A stretch of 64,000 nucleotides of DNA from Maribacter luteus (lineage in GTDB: Bacteria > Bacteroidota > Bacteroidia > Flavobacteriales > Flavobacteriaceae): the NCBI RefSeq assembly GCF_009674825.1, contig NZ_WKJH01000026.1, forward strand, positions 1 to 64,000, written 5' to 3'. Below are positions 23,656 through 32,914 of this stretch, one piece after another (within the stretch, counting starts at the first letter, position 1; each line of letters opens with the position of its first letter). The position numbers and the translations under genes were made by a program. The notes beneath the pieces were generated by a model, which saw only the letters and a program-made list of their open reading frames with translations, ran no database searches and had not been told where the DNA came from.

Positions 23656-26600
23656 TTACTTCTTTCGTAAATCCAGTACATGTGGATACTCCGGGTTTTT
23701 AGGTACTTCTTTGAACACAAAAGTATTGGATGCATCCTTAGGTTCCACCATTCGACCTGTAAAATTTGTTGTAGGTCCCATTTCCATAGGTGTCACTTCC
23801 CCTTGTGAATGTCCAAAATCCCAAAAGCGATTGATCCTTCTAGACTCCGCCTCATAACTGTTTACAGGATAGGTATCATAGGAACGACCTCCAGGATGGG
23901 CTACAAAATAGGTACAACCACCAATGGATTTCTTATTCCACATATCCACAACATCGAATACCAGAGGAACATCTACCCCTATAGTAGGATGCAATGCAGA
24001 CCAAGGCTCCCATGCTTTATAGCGGATCCCTGCAACATACTCCCCTTTTACACCTGTTGGACTCAGTTCTATCTTAACCCCATTACAGGTTAAACTATAT
24101 CTTTCTGCGGTAAAGTTGTTGACTTTTATCTGCACCCTTTCCAAAGAAGAATCGACATAACGTGCGGTTCCCCTTCCTGACATTTCCTCGCCCAACACAT
24201 TCCATGGCTCAATGGCCATACGTAGTTCAATTTGCATGGAATTGATTTCTACCTGTCCATATAATGGGAACCTGAATTCAAAAAACGGATCGAACCAATC
24301 TAATTTAAACGGATAACCGGCATCGTTCAATTGCATGACAATATCTTTGATATCCTCTTTTACATAATGCTCCAATAGAAACTTATCGTGCAGCTCCGTA
24401 CCCCATCTCACCAAGTCGTGCTTATAGGGTTTCTTCCAAAACCAAGACACCAAAGTACGCACCAATAGCATCTGCATAAGACTCATCTGGGCATGTGGGG
24501 GCATGTCGAATGCACGCAATTCCAATATACCGAGCCGCCCAGAGGAAGAATCCGGGGAATATAATTTATCGATGCAGAATTCCGCCCTATGGGTATTCCC
24601 CGTAATATCGGTAAGTAAATGACGGAACAAACGATCGGTCAACCAAAAAGGCACTTCTCCATCATCTGGAATCTGGGAAAATGCGATTTCAAGTTCATAA
24701 AGATTCTCGAGTCTTGCCTCGTCTACACGTGGCGCCTGACTTGTTGGCCCAATAAAAGCACCCGAGAACAAATACGAAAGTCCGGGATGATGTTGCCAAA
24801 AAGTTAGAAGACTACGAAGTAGTTGTGGGTTACGAAGTAAAGGACTATCGGCTGGAGTAATACCTCCCAAAGTTACGTGATTGCCCCCTCCCGTTCCCGT
24901 ATGCTTACCATCAAGCATAAACTTTTCTGTTCCCAATCGTGATTTTTTCGCTTCCTCATACAATGTGAAAGTATTGGAGGTCAGTTCACTCCAATTCTTT
25001 GCCGGGTGAACATTTACTTCGATAACCCCGGGATCCGGAGTGATCTTAAGCACTTCCAATCGGTTGTCCCTTGATGGTTCGTACCCTTCGATAATTACGG
25101 GCACTTCCAATTCCTTTGCCGTTGCTTCAATACTTGCCACCAAATCGAGAAAGTCCTCTGCACTGTCCAAAGGCGGTAAGAAAAGGAACAACTTATCATC
25201 CCTTACCTCAGCACATAAAGCGGTTCGTACATAAGGCTGTTTTTCCAAAGTGGTTATGGGCGCTTTCGCCTCCAATCTTTTTTGCAGTTCTTCCCCATAG
25301 GCCTTTAAGTCAGGTTTGGGTTCGAACAACTCGGGTTCCGCTGTTGGTTCTGAGGGTACTTCAGGATCTTTAGGTAAGGATTCCAAAGGCAATCGCAATC
25401 CTACCGGCGAATTTCCTGGCGTTAAATAAAGGTAACCACCCCTAAATTCCCATTTATTGGTAATCCAATATCCATTACTTTTGGCCAAAGGTAAAATATG
25501 GCCTACGGTTTTGCCTAAACCTTGTTCCATTACTTCCCCCAGCTTTCGCCTTAAGGCCGTATCTTTCTTATTGTATTCTTTTGGATTGACATCTACGGGA
25601 AGTTTACCTTCTTCCCATAAGAAATAGAAGCCATCTTCAAAGGCCGGAATAATGGAATCATTCGGGCAAGCTAATTTATTTGTCAAGGTATGTAGAAAGG
25701 TACTTGTTATATCTTCGGGCAACGTATAGGTTTCCGTAAAAGAAGCTAACCATTTGGGGTCTTTCCAAATCGCTTCACCATCCTTTCTCCAGTGAATTCC
25801 GATTAGCCAGCGCGGTAAGGGTTCTCCCGGATACCATTTGCCTTGGGCATGGTGTAACATTCCCCCTTTACCGAAAGAATTCAGCAATCGTAAGGAAAGG
25901 GAACTTGCCAATTCCCTTTTATGTTCCCCATCAGCCTCGGTATTCCATTCTTCACCTTCCATATCATCGATGGAAACGAAAGTGGGCTCACCGCCCATTG
26001 TAAGTCTAACATCATTGGCTTGAAGCTCCTCTTCCACTGCGAACCCAAGATCATATATGGCCTTCCATTGATCTTCTGTATAAGGTTTGGTAACACGTGG
26101 TGATTCAAATATCCGGGTAACCGAATTATCGAATTCGAATTCGGTCTCACAAGGATCCGTAAGACCATAAACAGGGGCTGCACTTTCAAACGAAGGGGTG
26201 CAGGCCAAGGGAATATGCCCTTCCCCTGCCAAAAGTCCGGAAGTGGCATCCAAACCGATCCAACCTGCACCAGGAATATATACCTCGGCCCATGCGTGCA
26301 AATCGGTAAAATCCTCCTCTGGCCCTGAAGGTCCGTCCAAAGATTTTTCGTCCGATTTTAACTGTACCAAATATCCTGAAACAAAACGAGCTGCCAACCC
26401 TAAATGTCTTAGGGTCTGCACCAACAACCAGGCAAAATCCCTACAGGACCCCAACCTACGTTCCAATGTCTCCTCTGAGCTCTGCACCCCAGGTTCCATA
26501 CGTATAGTATAATCCAGATACTCATATATTTTATGGTTCAGGCCGGTAAGAAAATCGATGGTCCGTACTGGGGTTAGATCTAGCTTACTTATCCATTCTT

Positions 26601-26982
26601 TTAACAAAGGACCGTCTTCGGTGACTTCCAGATAAGGCATAAGTTCCTTTTTCAGGTCATTGGAATAAGCGAAGGGAAATTCCTCGACAGCTTCCTCAAC
26701 GAAAAAATCAAAAGGGTTTATGGTTTTTAAATCAGCGATGATCTCTACCTCTACCGATAGTTCCTCAGTTTTATCCGGAAAAACAATACGGGCCAAGTAA
26801 TTTCCGAAAGGGTCTTGTTGCCAATTGAAAAAATGGTTTTCCGGCTTAATTTTTATTGAGTAAGCACCTATTGGCGTTCTACAGTGGGGCGCTGGCCTAA
26901 GCCTAAAAATATGGGGAGAAAGATTTACCCTGCGATCATATTTGTAAACCGTTTTATGGGCGATAACTACTTTTAATGCCAT
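23656..26982 (-). CDS. Large transglutaminase - DUF2126 protein
   Basis: The 1108-residue protein has a transglutaminase-like part in front: beta domain (1-110), then Cys180 in GSCRDFAWLL, His229 in LHAWAEVY and Asp245 in GLDATSG. A DUF2126 region of about 800 residues follows (roughly 300-1108), with GGEPTFVSIDDMEG and EVNVHPAKNW as clear landmarks. In many proteobacteria and Bacteroidota this gene travels with the permuted ATP-grasp/alpha-E and the short transglutaminase, as here. It is first in the operon. The true product of the system is not known. Confidence 0.9.
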   Translation of the reverse strand: MALKVVIAHKTVYKYDRRVNLSPHIFRLRPAPHCRTPIGAYSIKIKPENHFFNWQQDPFGNYLARIVFPDKTEELSVEVEIIADLKTINPFDFFVEEAVEEFPFAYSNDLKKELMPYLEVTEDGPLLKEWISKLDLTPVRTIDFLTGLNHKIYEYLDYTIRMEPGVQSSEETLERRLGSCRDFAWLLVQTLRHLGLAARFVSGYLVQLKSDEKSLDGPSGPEEDFTDLHAWAEVYIPGAGWIGLDATSGLLAGEGHIPLACTPSFESAAPVYGLTDPCETEFEFDNSVTRIFESPRVTKPYTEDQWKAIYDLGFAVEEELQANDVRLTMGGEPTFVSIDDMEGEEWNTEADGEHKRELASSLSLRLLNSFGKGGMLHHAQGKWYPGEPLPRWLIGIHWRKDGEAIWKDPKWLASFTETYTLPEDITSTFLHTLTNKLACPNDSIIPAFEDGFYFLWEEGKLPVDVNPKEYNKKDTALRRKLGEVMEQGLGKTVGHILPLAKSNGYWITNKWEFRGGYLYLTPGNSPVGLRLPLESLPKDPEVPSEPTAEPELFEPKPDLKAYGEELQKRLEAKAPITTLEKQPYVRTALCAEVRDDKLFLFLPPLDSAEDFLDLVASIEATAKELEVPVIIEGYEPSRDNRLEVLKITPDPGVIEVNVHPAKNWSELTSNTFTLYEEAKKSRLGTEKFMLDGKHTGTGGGNHVTLGGITPADSPLLRNPQLLRSLLTFWQHHPGLSYLFSGAFIGPTSQAPRVDEARLENLYELEIAFSQIPDDGEVPFWLTDRLFRHLLTDITGNTHRAEFCIDKLYSPDSSSGRLGILELRAFDMPPHAQMSLMQMLLVRTLVSWFWKKPYKHDLVRWGTELHDKFLLEHYVKEDIKDIVMQLNDAGYPFKLDWFDPFFEFRFPLYGQVEINSMQIELRMAIEPWNVLGEEMSGRGTARYVDSSLERVQIKVNNFTAERYSLTCNGVKIELSPTGVKGEYVAGIRYKAWEPWSALHPTIGVDVPLVFDVVDMWNKKSIGGCTYFVAHPGGRSYDTYPVNSYEAESRRINRFWDFGHSQGEVTPMEMGPTTNFTGRMVEPKDASNTFVFKEVPKNPEYPHVLDLRKK

Positions 26983-27313
26983 TTGGAAGTTGAATTTTCA
27001 GTACATCCTAAGATAAGCCTAATATCAGCAACCTTTTCAACGGGACTTATTTTAACCTACACTTTTGTATATAAATAATTAATTCCTACTCCTTTTTATC
27101 AGATTGGCGATCTTAAAGGGTTTTTTCTGTTTTACAAAAATGGGTTTTATGGTCAATGCTCCCTACAACAAGCCAAGACCCAAAATGGCCATTAAAATGC
27201 ATGAGTTAACCCATTTGTTGAAAAATGCATTTATTACACAAACCCTACCCTATAAACCTAGGATGGGAACCCGAAAAGAAAACAACAAGCCTACACCCTC
27301 TTTTTAACGATTT
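26983..27313. other. Gene-poor stretch with possible remnant frame
   Basis: This is the upstream region of the transglutaminase operon; no exact TAnnTTTG box was found. On the minus strand, one frame within about 27069-27244 reads NAFFNKWVNSCILMAILGLGLL, then a TAG, then GALTIKPIFVKQKKPFKIAN. It looks like a small membrane protein broken by a stop, but it has no known family and may be chance. Confidence 0.3.
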
Positions 27314-28792
27314 TCACGAACCGAACCTTTGGTTCAATTCTTCCACTATTTTCTCAATTTTTATGTTTTTGGCCTTTTTCTCCAACGCAATTGCCGGTGC
27401 TTTTCTAACCTTACAATCCTTTATGGCACATCGTTCACAGGTGACCCCCACATTTTGTGTTTTGATCTTAGGGTCGTCCAAAAACTTAACTTTTCGCTCT
27501 AACTGTTTGTTCAAAAGCAAACCAATGGTTATGCTGCGATAATAATCTTGCTTAAAGGGATCTTTCGTGGCTGAAGAAAATACCAAATATTTCATTCCGT
27601 CGTCCTCGTAATTGGAAATCTGAATATCGAATTCGTGTTCATTTTTACTCTTACGAATATCTTTCAACATCTTTATGGACACCCACCTTCTACAATAATG
27701 CTCATTGGTTTCATTTGCATGTGGTGAATGCTGATGGGACAAATGCAATTCCTTTTTTAAATGGAATTGATCACTTTTAGCCTTATGTGTAAATCGCAAG
27801 AAAAAAAGATTTTGAATATTGAATTCCTTGGGTAAAATATTGGTGAGACGTTGATAAAATGATTCCGGAGAAGCATTAAAAGAGTTAATGGCTTGTAAGA
27901 ACAAGGCCGTATCAAAAGTGTTTTTTGCAAAAACACTACTCAATTGCTCAGTAAGCCTAGCTTTGGGTATTACCAAGGCACCTGCAAAATAAGAAGCATA
28001 AAAGTTGTTCAGTACTTGATCGAAGGTATCGAACTTAATCCACGGAAAAGTATACAGACGTTCCTTTATCCCTAAAAAATTATAAGCAAGTTCCTTGGCA
28101 TAAATAAAGGTTCGTTGGGCCTCATCGATTTCATTGGTAAGCAATAACGTTTTCGTTTTTGGTACCAAGACGGAACGTAAACTACCCAAGGCCTCATACT
28201 TCAACAATTCGTTTTCATTGATCTTATATCCAAATTCCTCTATCAAAATTTCTTCGAGTTCTTTGGAAGACAACCTGCTATCCAGATCAATCTGGTAAGC
28301 TTTGGAAAATTTAAGTACACTTTGTTCCAAATCGTCAAAATAATTGTTGTTTGCCTCTTGGAACGAACGAACCGATGCAAGGTAAAAACTCTCCCTACTG
28401 AAATTATAGTTTTGCGCGATCTCAATAATCGTACTTATAAAGGCATTCACCTTTACGGGGGCATTGGCCACAATATCTATCAGGTTACTTTCTTTGATCC
28501 CGAAAAGCTCTAAAGGAATCTCTTTCAAGATCTTGGACTTTAATAAATTCCCGATCGGAGCTAGGTTTTTATCCAACTTCAAGGACACCATTTGGTCATA
28601 TGGCACGTCCAATTTCTCGGAAAGAATAGCGATTTTGTCAGGTTTCGGATATTTTTTTCCATTTTCAATTTCGTTCAAATACGATTTTGAAAGACCCGAA
28701 AGTTTAGATAATCCGAACAAGGATAAATTCCTGTCAGTCCTTATCTGCTTTAGCTTTAGCCCAAATATCAATTTTATATAACCCTCTTCCAT
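27314..28792 (-). CDS. XRE-family regulator of the ScfR/RamB type
   Basis: Starting at the ATG 28792 (MEEGYIKL), the protein has 492 residues; an earlier in-frame ATG (28822) lies inside the putative operator and adds an unlikely hydrophobic tail. An N-terminal helix-turn-helix (about 9-62: LKQIRTDRNLSLFGLSKLSG) is followed by a long middle part with an IrrE-like stretch (AKELAYNFLG) and a C-terminal DUF2083-like region with CERCAIKDC, a likely metal or CoA-sensing site. RamB and ScfR relatives control acetate, propionate and glyoxylate genes. It diverges from malate synthase, which supports that role. Confidence 0.82.
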   Translation of the reverse strand: MEEGYIKLIFGLKLKQIRTDRNLSLFGLSKLSGLSKSYLNEIENGKKYPKPDKIAILSEKLDVPYDQMVSLKLDKNLAPIGNLLKSKILKEIPLELFGIKESNLIDIVANAPVKVNAFISTIIEIAQNYNFSRESFYLASVRSFQEANNNYFDDLEQSVLKFSKAYQIDLDSRLSSKELEEILIEEFGYKINENELLKYEALGSLRSVLVPKTKTLLLTNEIDEAQRTFIYAKELAYNFLGIKERLYTFPWIKFDTFDQVLNNFYASYFAGALVIPKARLTEQLSSVFAKNTFDTALFLQAINSFNASPESFYQRLTNILPKEFNIQNLFFLRFTHKAKSDQFHLKKELHLSHQHSPHANETNEHYCRRWVSIKMLKDIRKSKNEHEFDIQISNYEDDGMKYLVFSSATKDPFKQDYYRSITIGLLLNKQLERKVKFLDDPKIKTQNVGVTCERCAIKDCKVRKAPAIALEKKAKNIKIEKIVEELNQRFGS

Positions 28793-28810
28793 AATTACAA
28801 ATATAAAGCT

Positions 28811-28862
28811 TTTTGCGAACATGTATTTTTTTGCGAAAAAACATTTTTAGCGAACGTTCGCT
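28811..28862. promoter_or_regulatory. Operator cluster between the ScfR-like regulator and malate synthase
   Basis: Three GCGAA-centred sites lie in 52 bases. They are TTTTGCGAA (28811-28819), TTTTTTTGCGAA (28826-28837) and the perfect 14-bp palindrome AGCGAACGTTCGCT (28849-28862). They lie between the divergent start codons, about 50-100 bases before aceB. Repeats of the same core in such a place suggest binding by the divergently encoded regulator. Confidence 0.6.
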
Positions 28863-28913
28863 TGTTTTTTTTAAATCTTTGTTTTATCATTGTTGTCTAA
28901 ATTCATTAGCACC

Positions 28914-30512
28914 ATGGAAAACACACTATTAAAAAAATCGAATATTATCTTCTCAAAAGAGGTAGATAATCACTATCCCGAAATCCTCACCGAAGAGGCT
29001 TTGGCCTTCCTATTCGCATTACACCAGAAGTTCAATAACCGAAGGTTATCGCTTTTGGAAGAACGGCTAAATCAGCAGAAATTCTTCGATGCAGGCGGTT
29101 TTCCAAAATTCCCGAATGAAACAATGGAAGTTCGCAATGGCGAATGGAAAGCCGGCAACATTCCCCATGACCTACAGGACAGGCGTGTAGAAATTACAGG
29201 GCCGGTAGACAGGAAGATGATCATTAACGCATTGAATTCAGGTGCCAAAACCTTTATGGCCGACTTGGAAGACAGTACCGCCCCTACATGGGAAAACGCA
29301 ATTGAAGGGCAACAGAACCTGATTGATGCCAATAAAAAAACCATCTCTTTTGTTCATCCCGATAATGGCAAATCCTATTCTTTAAATCCAGAAACCGCTG
29401 TTCTATTGGTAAGACCCAGAGGACTGCACTTGAACGAAAGACATATCATCATAAAAGGTGAGGAACTATCTGGCAGTTTAATGGATTTTGGTCTTTACGT
29501 ATTCCATAACACAAAAACACTTATGGAACAGAACACAGCACCCTACTTCTATCTGCCTAAATTGGAACACTATACAGAAGCACGTTGGTGGAACGATGTA
29601 TTCACATTCGCCGAAGAATACCTTGATGTACCCAACGGTACGTTCAAAGCAACGGTTTTAATAGAAACGATAACCGCAAGTTTTCAGTTAGATGAAATCA
29701 TCTACGAACTAAAAGATCATATCGTGGGGTTGAACTGTGGCCGATGGGATTACATATTCTCATACATCAAAAAATTCAGGAACCACCCGAATTTCGTCGT
29801 CCCCAACCGTGATCAAGTAACGATGACCTCACCTTTTATGGATGCATATTCGAAATTGGTGATCCAACGATGTCATAAAAGGGGAATATTGGCCATAGGT
29901 GGTATGGCGGCCCAAATTCCGATCAAGAACAACCCATCCGCAAATGCAGAAGCTTTGGAAAAAGTAAGAAAGGACAAGAATCGCGAAGTTAAGAACGGTC
30001 ACGACGGCACTTGGGTAGCCCACCCGGCCTTAGTGGCAGTTGCAATGTCAGAATTTGATAAGTACATGCCCACACCAAACCAGTTGCATGTTACCAGGGA
30101 AGATATACAGATTACCGAAGCGGAATTGGTAGAAATACCTCAAGGTACCGTTACCGAAGCCGGCATCAGAAAAAACATCAATGTCGGTATTCTATACCTA
30201 GAAGCATGGCTACGCGGATATGGCGCCGTTGCCCTCTATAATTTAATGGAGGATGCCGCCACTGCGGAAATATCCAGGACCCAAGTGTGGCAATGGCTTA
30301 AGAACGAGGTTAAACTAGAGGATGGACGAAAATTCAACATTGCGCTTTATGCCGAACTTTTTGATAGTGAAATCGAAAAGATCATTACCGAATATGGGGA
30401 AGACAACCTGAAGAACACCAAATTCAAACTGGCATTCGAACTATTTGACCAATTGGTACTTTCCGAAGAGTTTGAAGAATTCTTAACGCTAACTGCGTAT
30501 CAATACATATAG
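28914..30512 (+). CDS. aceB: Malate synthase A
   Basis: The 532-residue enzyme of the glyoxylate shunt condenses glyoxylate and acetyl-CoA to malate. Landmarks are DRRVEITGPVDRKM, FMADLEDSTAPTW, LLVRPRGLHLNE, VLIETITASFQLDEI, GLNCGRWDYIFSYIK and the C-terminal GYGAVALYNLMEDAATAEI, all typical of malate synthase A. The ATG at 28914 is chosen over 28890 because family members begin with a short leader like MENTLLKK. It is followed by isocitrate lyase after about 210 bases, with a hairpin in between. Confidence 0.95.
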   Translation: MENTLLKKSNIIFSKEVDNHYPEILTEEALAFLFALHQKFNNRRLSLLEERLNQQKFFDAGGFPKFPNETMEVRNGEWKAGNIPHDLQDRRVEITGPVDRKMIINALNSGAKTFMADLEDSTAPTWENAIEGQQNLIDANKKTISFVHPDNGKSYSLNPETAVLLVRPRGLHLNERHIIIKGEELSGSLMDFGLYVFHNTKTLMEQNTAPYFYLPKLEHYTEARWWNDVFTFAEEYLDVPNGTFKATVLIETITASFQLDEIIYELKDHIVGLNCGRWDYIFSYIKKFRNHPNFVVPNRDQVTMTSPFMDAYSKLVIQRCHKRGILAIGGMAAQIPIKNNPSANAEALEKVRKDKNREVKNGHDGTWVAHPALVAVAMSEFDKYMPTPNQLHVTREDIQITEAELVEIPQGTVTEAGIRKNINVGILYLEAWLRGYGAVALYNLMEDAATAEISRTQVWQWLKNEVKLEDGRKFNIALYAELFDSEIEKIITEYGEDNLKNTKFKLAFELFDQLVLSEEFEEFLTLTAYQYI

Positions 30513-30522
30513 AAAAAAAACA

Positions 30523-30553
30523 ATCCTGCGATTGCGGACACAATCAACAGGAT
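30523..30553 (+). terminator. Hairpin between malate synthase and isocitrate lyase
   Basis: ATCCTG (30523-30528) pairs with CAGGAT (30548-30553), and inside it GATTG pairs with CAATC. There is no T-run after it, so it is more likely an RNA-processing or stability element that sets unequal amounts of the two enzymes than a full terminator. Confidence 0.4.
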
Positions 30554-30587
30554 CTAATTATTACTAATAATAACATATTACAAAACT

Positions 30588-30713
30588 ATGGAAAATCTGG
30601 AGAAAACACGAACACTCGTAACAAATTGGGCAATCAGCAACACGGTTGATTACAGCGCCCAAAAGACACCCTCAACATTAAGTTCTAACACATCCATTTA
30701 CATTAAACTTTAA
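30588..30713 (+). CDS. Possible 41-residue peptide between aceB and aceA
   Basis: This short frame starts MENLEKTRTLVTNWAISNTV and stops just 11 bases before the isocitrate lyase ATG. It has a normal amino-acid mix but no recognisable motif, signal or membrane segment. It might be a leader peptide coupled to lyase translation or simply an open untranslated leader. Support is weak: length is within chance and there is no homologue I recognise. Confidence 0.3.
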   Translation: MENLEKTRTLVTNWAISNTVDYSAQKTPSTLSSNTSIYIKL

Positions 30714-30724
30714 ACCTTTTGATT

Positions 30725-32335
30725 ATGATACAGTATAATAACGCCATAGACGTAATACGAAACTTAAAAGCGAAACACGGAAACACCTGGGCAAGTATAA
30801 GTCCGGAAAACGCAGCACGTATTGCAATACAGAATAGGTTTAAAACAGGACTGGACATTGCCGAATACACGGCAGGCATCATGCGTAAGGACATGGCAGA
30901 TTATGACGCGGATTCCTCCCAATACACCCAATCTTTAGGTTGCTGGCATGGTTTTGTTGCCCAACAAAAAATGATCGCCATTAAAAAACATCATGGCACA
31001 ACGAACAAAAAATACCTATACCTTTCCGGTTGGATGGTAGCCGCCTTGCGTTCCGAATTAGGCCCTTTGCCTGATCAATCCATGCACGAAAAAACCGCCG
31101 TTCCAAAGTTGATAGAAGAAATATACACCTTTTTAAAACAGGCAGACGCTGTAGAATTGAACGATCTTTTCCGTCGTTTGGATGCCGGTGAAGACGTGCA
31201 ATCGGAAATAGATAATTTTGAAACACACATAGTTCCCATCATCGCCGATATCGATGCAGGTTTTGGAAATGAAGAAGCAACCTATCTTTTAGCAAAAAAA
31301 ATGATCGAGGCCGGTGCTTGTGCACTTCAAATAGAAAATCAGGTTTCCGATGCCAAGCAATGCGGGCATCAAGACGGTAAGGTAACCGTACCCCACGAAG
31401 ATTTCATCGCAAAAATAAATGCGCTTAGATATGCTTTTTTGGAATTGGGGATCGAGGAAGGGATCATCGTAGCAAGAACCGATTCGGAAGGAGCCGGTTT
31501 AACCCAAAAACTACCGGTTTCCCAGGAAGAAGGTGATTTGGCTTCCCAATACATGGATTTTGTAGAGGCCGAAGAGGTTTCTATGGAAGATGTTAATGAG
31601 AACGATGTCCTTTTTAAACGGAACGGGAAATTGGTACGCCCATTACGCATGCCGAACGGATTGTACAAGTTCAAGGAAAATTCCAATATAGATCGCGTTG
31701 TGCTTGACTGCGTTACCAGCTTAAAAAACGGGGCCGACTTACTTTGGATCGAAACCCCGACACCAAACGTGAAACAAATTGCCCATATGGTGAACAGGGT
31801 TAAAGAGCAGGTGCCAAACGCGAAACTGGTGTATAACAATTCACCTTCTTTTAACTGGACGATCAATTTCCGCCAACAAGCTTATGATGCCATGAAAGAG
31901 GCAGGAGAGGATGTATCAGACTATACTCGTGAGAATTTAATGGACGCCAAATACGATGGTACGGCCTTATCACGAAAAGCAGACGAAATGATCCGGACCT
32001 TCCAGGAAGATGCCGCTGAACATGCCGGTGTATTCCACCATTTGATCACCTTGCCTACCTATCATACTACGGCATTGCACATGAACGATCTTGTAGAGGG
32101 CTATTTCGGTGATAAAGGTATGTTGGCCTATGTAGATGCCGTCCAACGTCAAGAAATCAGAAAAGGTGTTTCTTGTGTTAAACACCAACGTATGGCAGGT
32201 TCTGACTTGGGCGATGACCACAAGACCTTCTTTGCCGGTGAAAAAGCTTTGAAAGCAGGTGGCGAGAAGAACACAAGCAATCAGTTTGAACTGAATGAGA
32301 AAGAGGAAACGATAGAACTTATTCTTACGAAATAA
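30725..32335 (+). CDS. aceA: Isocitrate lyase
   Basis: The 536-residue enzyme cleaves isocitrate to succinate and glyoxylate, the first step of the glyoxylate shunt. Visible motifs are PIIADIDAGFG, CALQIENQVSDAK, the catalytic loop KQCGH with Cys213 (KKCGH in many relatives), GIIVARTDSE, ADLLWIETPTP and YNNSPSFNW. It is of the longer type (over 500 residues) seen in many Bacteroidota. The start is the ATG at 30725; an in-frame TTG 6 bases earlier is less likely. A good terminator follows at 32357-32395. Confidence 0.95.
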   Translation: MIQYNNAIDVIRNLKAKHGNTWASISPENAARIAIQNRFKTGLDIAEYTAGIMRKDMADYDADSSQYTQSLGCWHGFVAQQKMIAIKKHHGTTNKKYLYLSGWMVAALRSELGPLPDQSMHEKTAVPKLIEEIYTFLKQADAVELNDLFRRLDAGEDVQSEIDNFETHIVPIIADIDAGFGNEEATYLLAKKMIEAGACALQIENQVSDAKQCGHQDGKVTVPHEDFIAKINALRYAFLELGIEEGIIVARTDSEGAGLTQKLPVSQEEGDLASQYMDFVEAEEVSMEDVNENDVLFKRNGKLVRPLRMPNGLYKFKENSNIDRVVLDCVTSLKNGADLLWIETPTPNVKQIAHMVNRVKEQVPNAKLVYNNSPSFNWTINFRQQAYDAMKEAGEDVSDYTRENLMDAKYDGTALSRKADEMIRTFQEDAAEHAGVFHHLITLPTYHTTALHMNDLVEGYFGDKGMLAYVDAVQRQEIRKGVSCVKHQRMAGSDLGDDHKTFFAGEKALKAGGEKNTSNQFELNEKEETIELILTK

Positions 32336-32356
32336 TTTCCAATCCGATTCCTGGGT

Positions 32357-32395
32357 AAAGGCGATGTACGATTGTCGCCTTTGCCTTTTTTTTTT
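32357..32395 (+). terminator. Rho-independent terminator after isocitrate lyase
   Basis: AAAGGCGA (32357-32364) and TCGCCTTT (32375-32382) form a perfect 8-bp stem with a 10-base loop. GCC and a run of 11 T follow. It separates aceB-aceA from the next two genes. Confidence 0.85.
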
Positions 32396-32433
32396 AATAA
32401 TTCCATTGATTTCCCTCACAACATCCAACAGAT

Positions 32434-32913
32434 ATGTTCACAACAGCTGACCTTTATGACGAGTACAAAGCTCAATTAAATTGCGTAGAACCCATATTCC
32501 GCCCCTACGGAAAGAAAAAGGTTTTTTCAGGGAAAATATCGACCCTTAAATTGTTCGAAGACAATTCCTTGGTAAGAAAGAAACTCGAAACCGACGGTAA
32601 AGGAAAGGTTCTGGTCATTGATGGCGGTGGCTCCTTACGTTGTGCTTTGGTCGGTGACCAATTGGCCGCTCTAGCCATTAGGAACAACTGGAACGGCATT
32701 ATCATATACGGCTGTCTTCGCGACAGTCATCTGATCAATTCAATGGACATTGGTATTAGGGCAATCAATACTTGCCCGGTAAAAAGCATTAAACGAAATA
32801 TTGGCGAGGTCGACATTCCAATTACGTTCGGAGGTGTTACCTTTATACCAAGTGAATATATTTATGTAGACCATGATGGCATTCTTATTAGCGAACATAA
32901 TTTATTGAAATAG
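32434..32913 (+). CDS. RraA family protein (RNase E inhibitor / HMG-oxaloacetate lyase-like)
   Basis: The 159-residue protein aligns well with E. coli RraA in length and motifs: TADLYDEY, RPYGKKKVFSGKI, LVIDGGGSLRCALVGDQLA and IIIYGCLRD. The G...RD arrangement (Gly near 74, Arg-Asp near 95-96) is what binds metal and substrate in the related 4-hydroxy-4-methyl-2-oxoglutarate aldolases. Whether it controls RNase E or acts as a lyase cannot be decided. Its partner, one base downstream, is an aminotransferase of glyoxylate type, which favours a metabolic role. Confidence 0.82.
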   Translation: MFTTADLYDEYKAQLNCVEPIFRPYGKKKVFSGKISTLKLFEDNSLVRKKLETDGKGKVLVIDGGGSLRCALVGDQLAALAIRNNWNGIIIYGCLRDSHLINSMDIGIRAINTCPVKSIKRNIGEVDIPITFGGVTFIPSEYIYVDHDGILISEHNLLK

Positions 32914-32914
32914 C

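Noticed and set aside
27104-27307. 67-residue + strand frame between two - strand units
   Set aside because: It is rich in proline, lysine and asparagine, has no motif or signal, and lies in an AT-rich gap.
31369-31866. 165-residue - strand frame inside isocitrate lyase
   Set aside because: It is antisense to a well-conserved enzyme, and its serine-rich composition is typical of a shadow frame.
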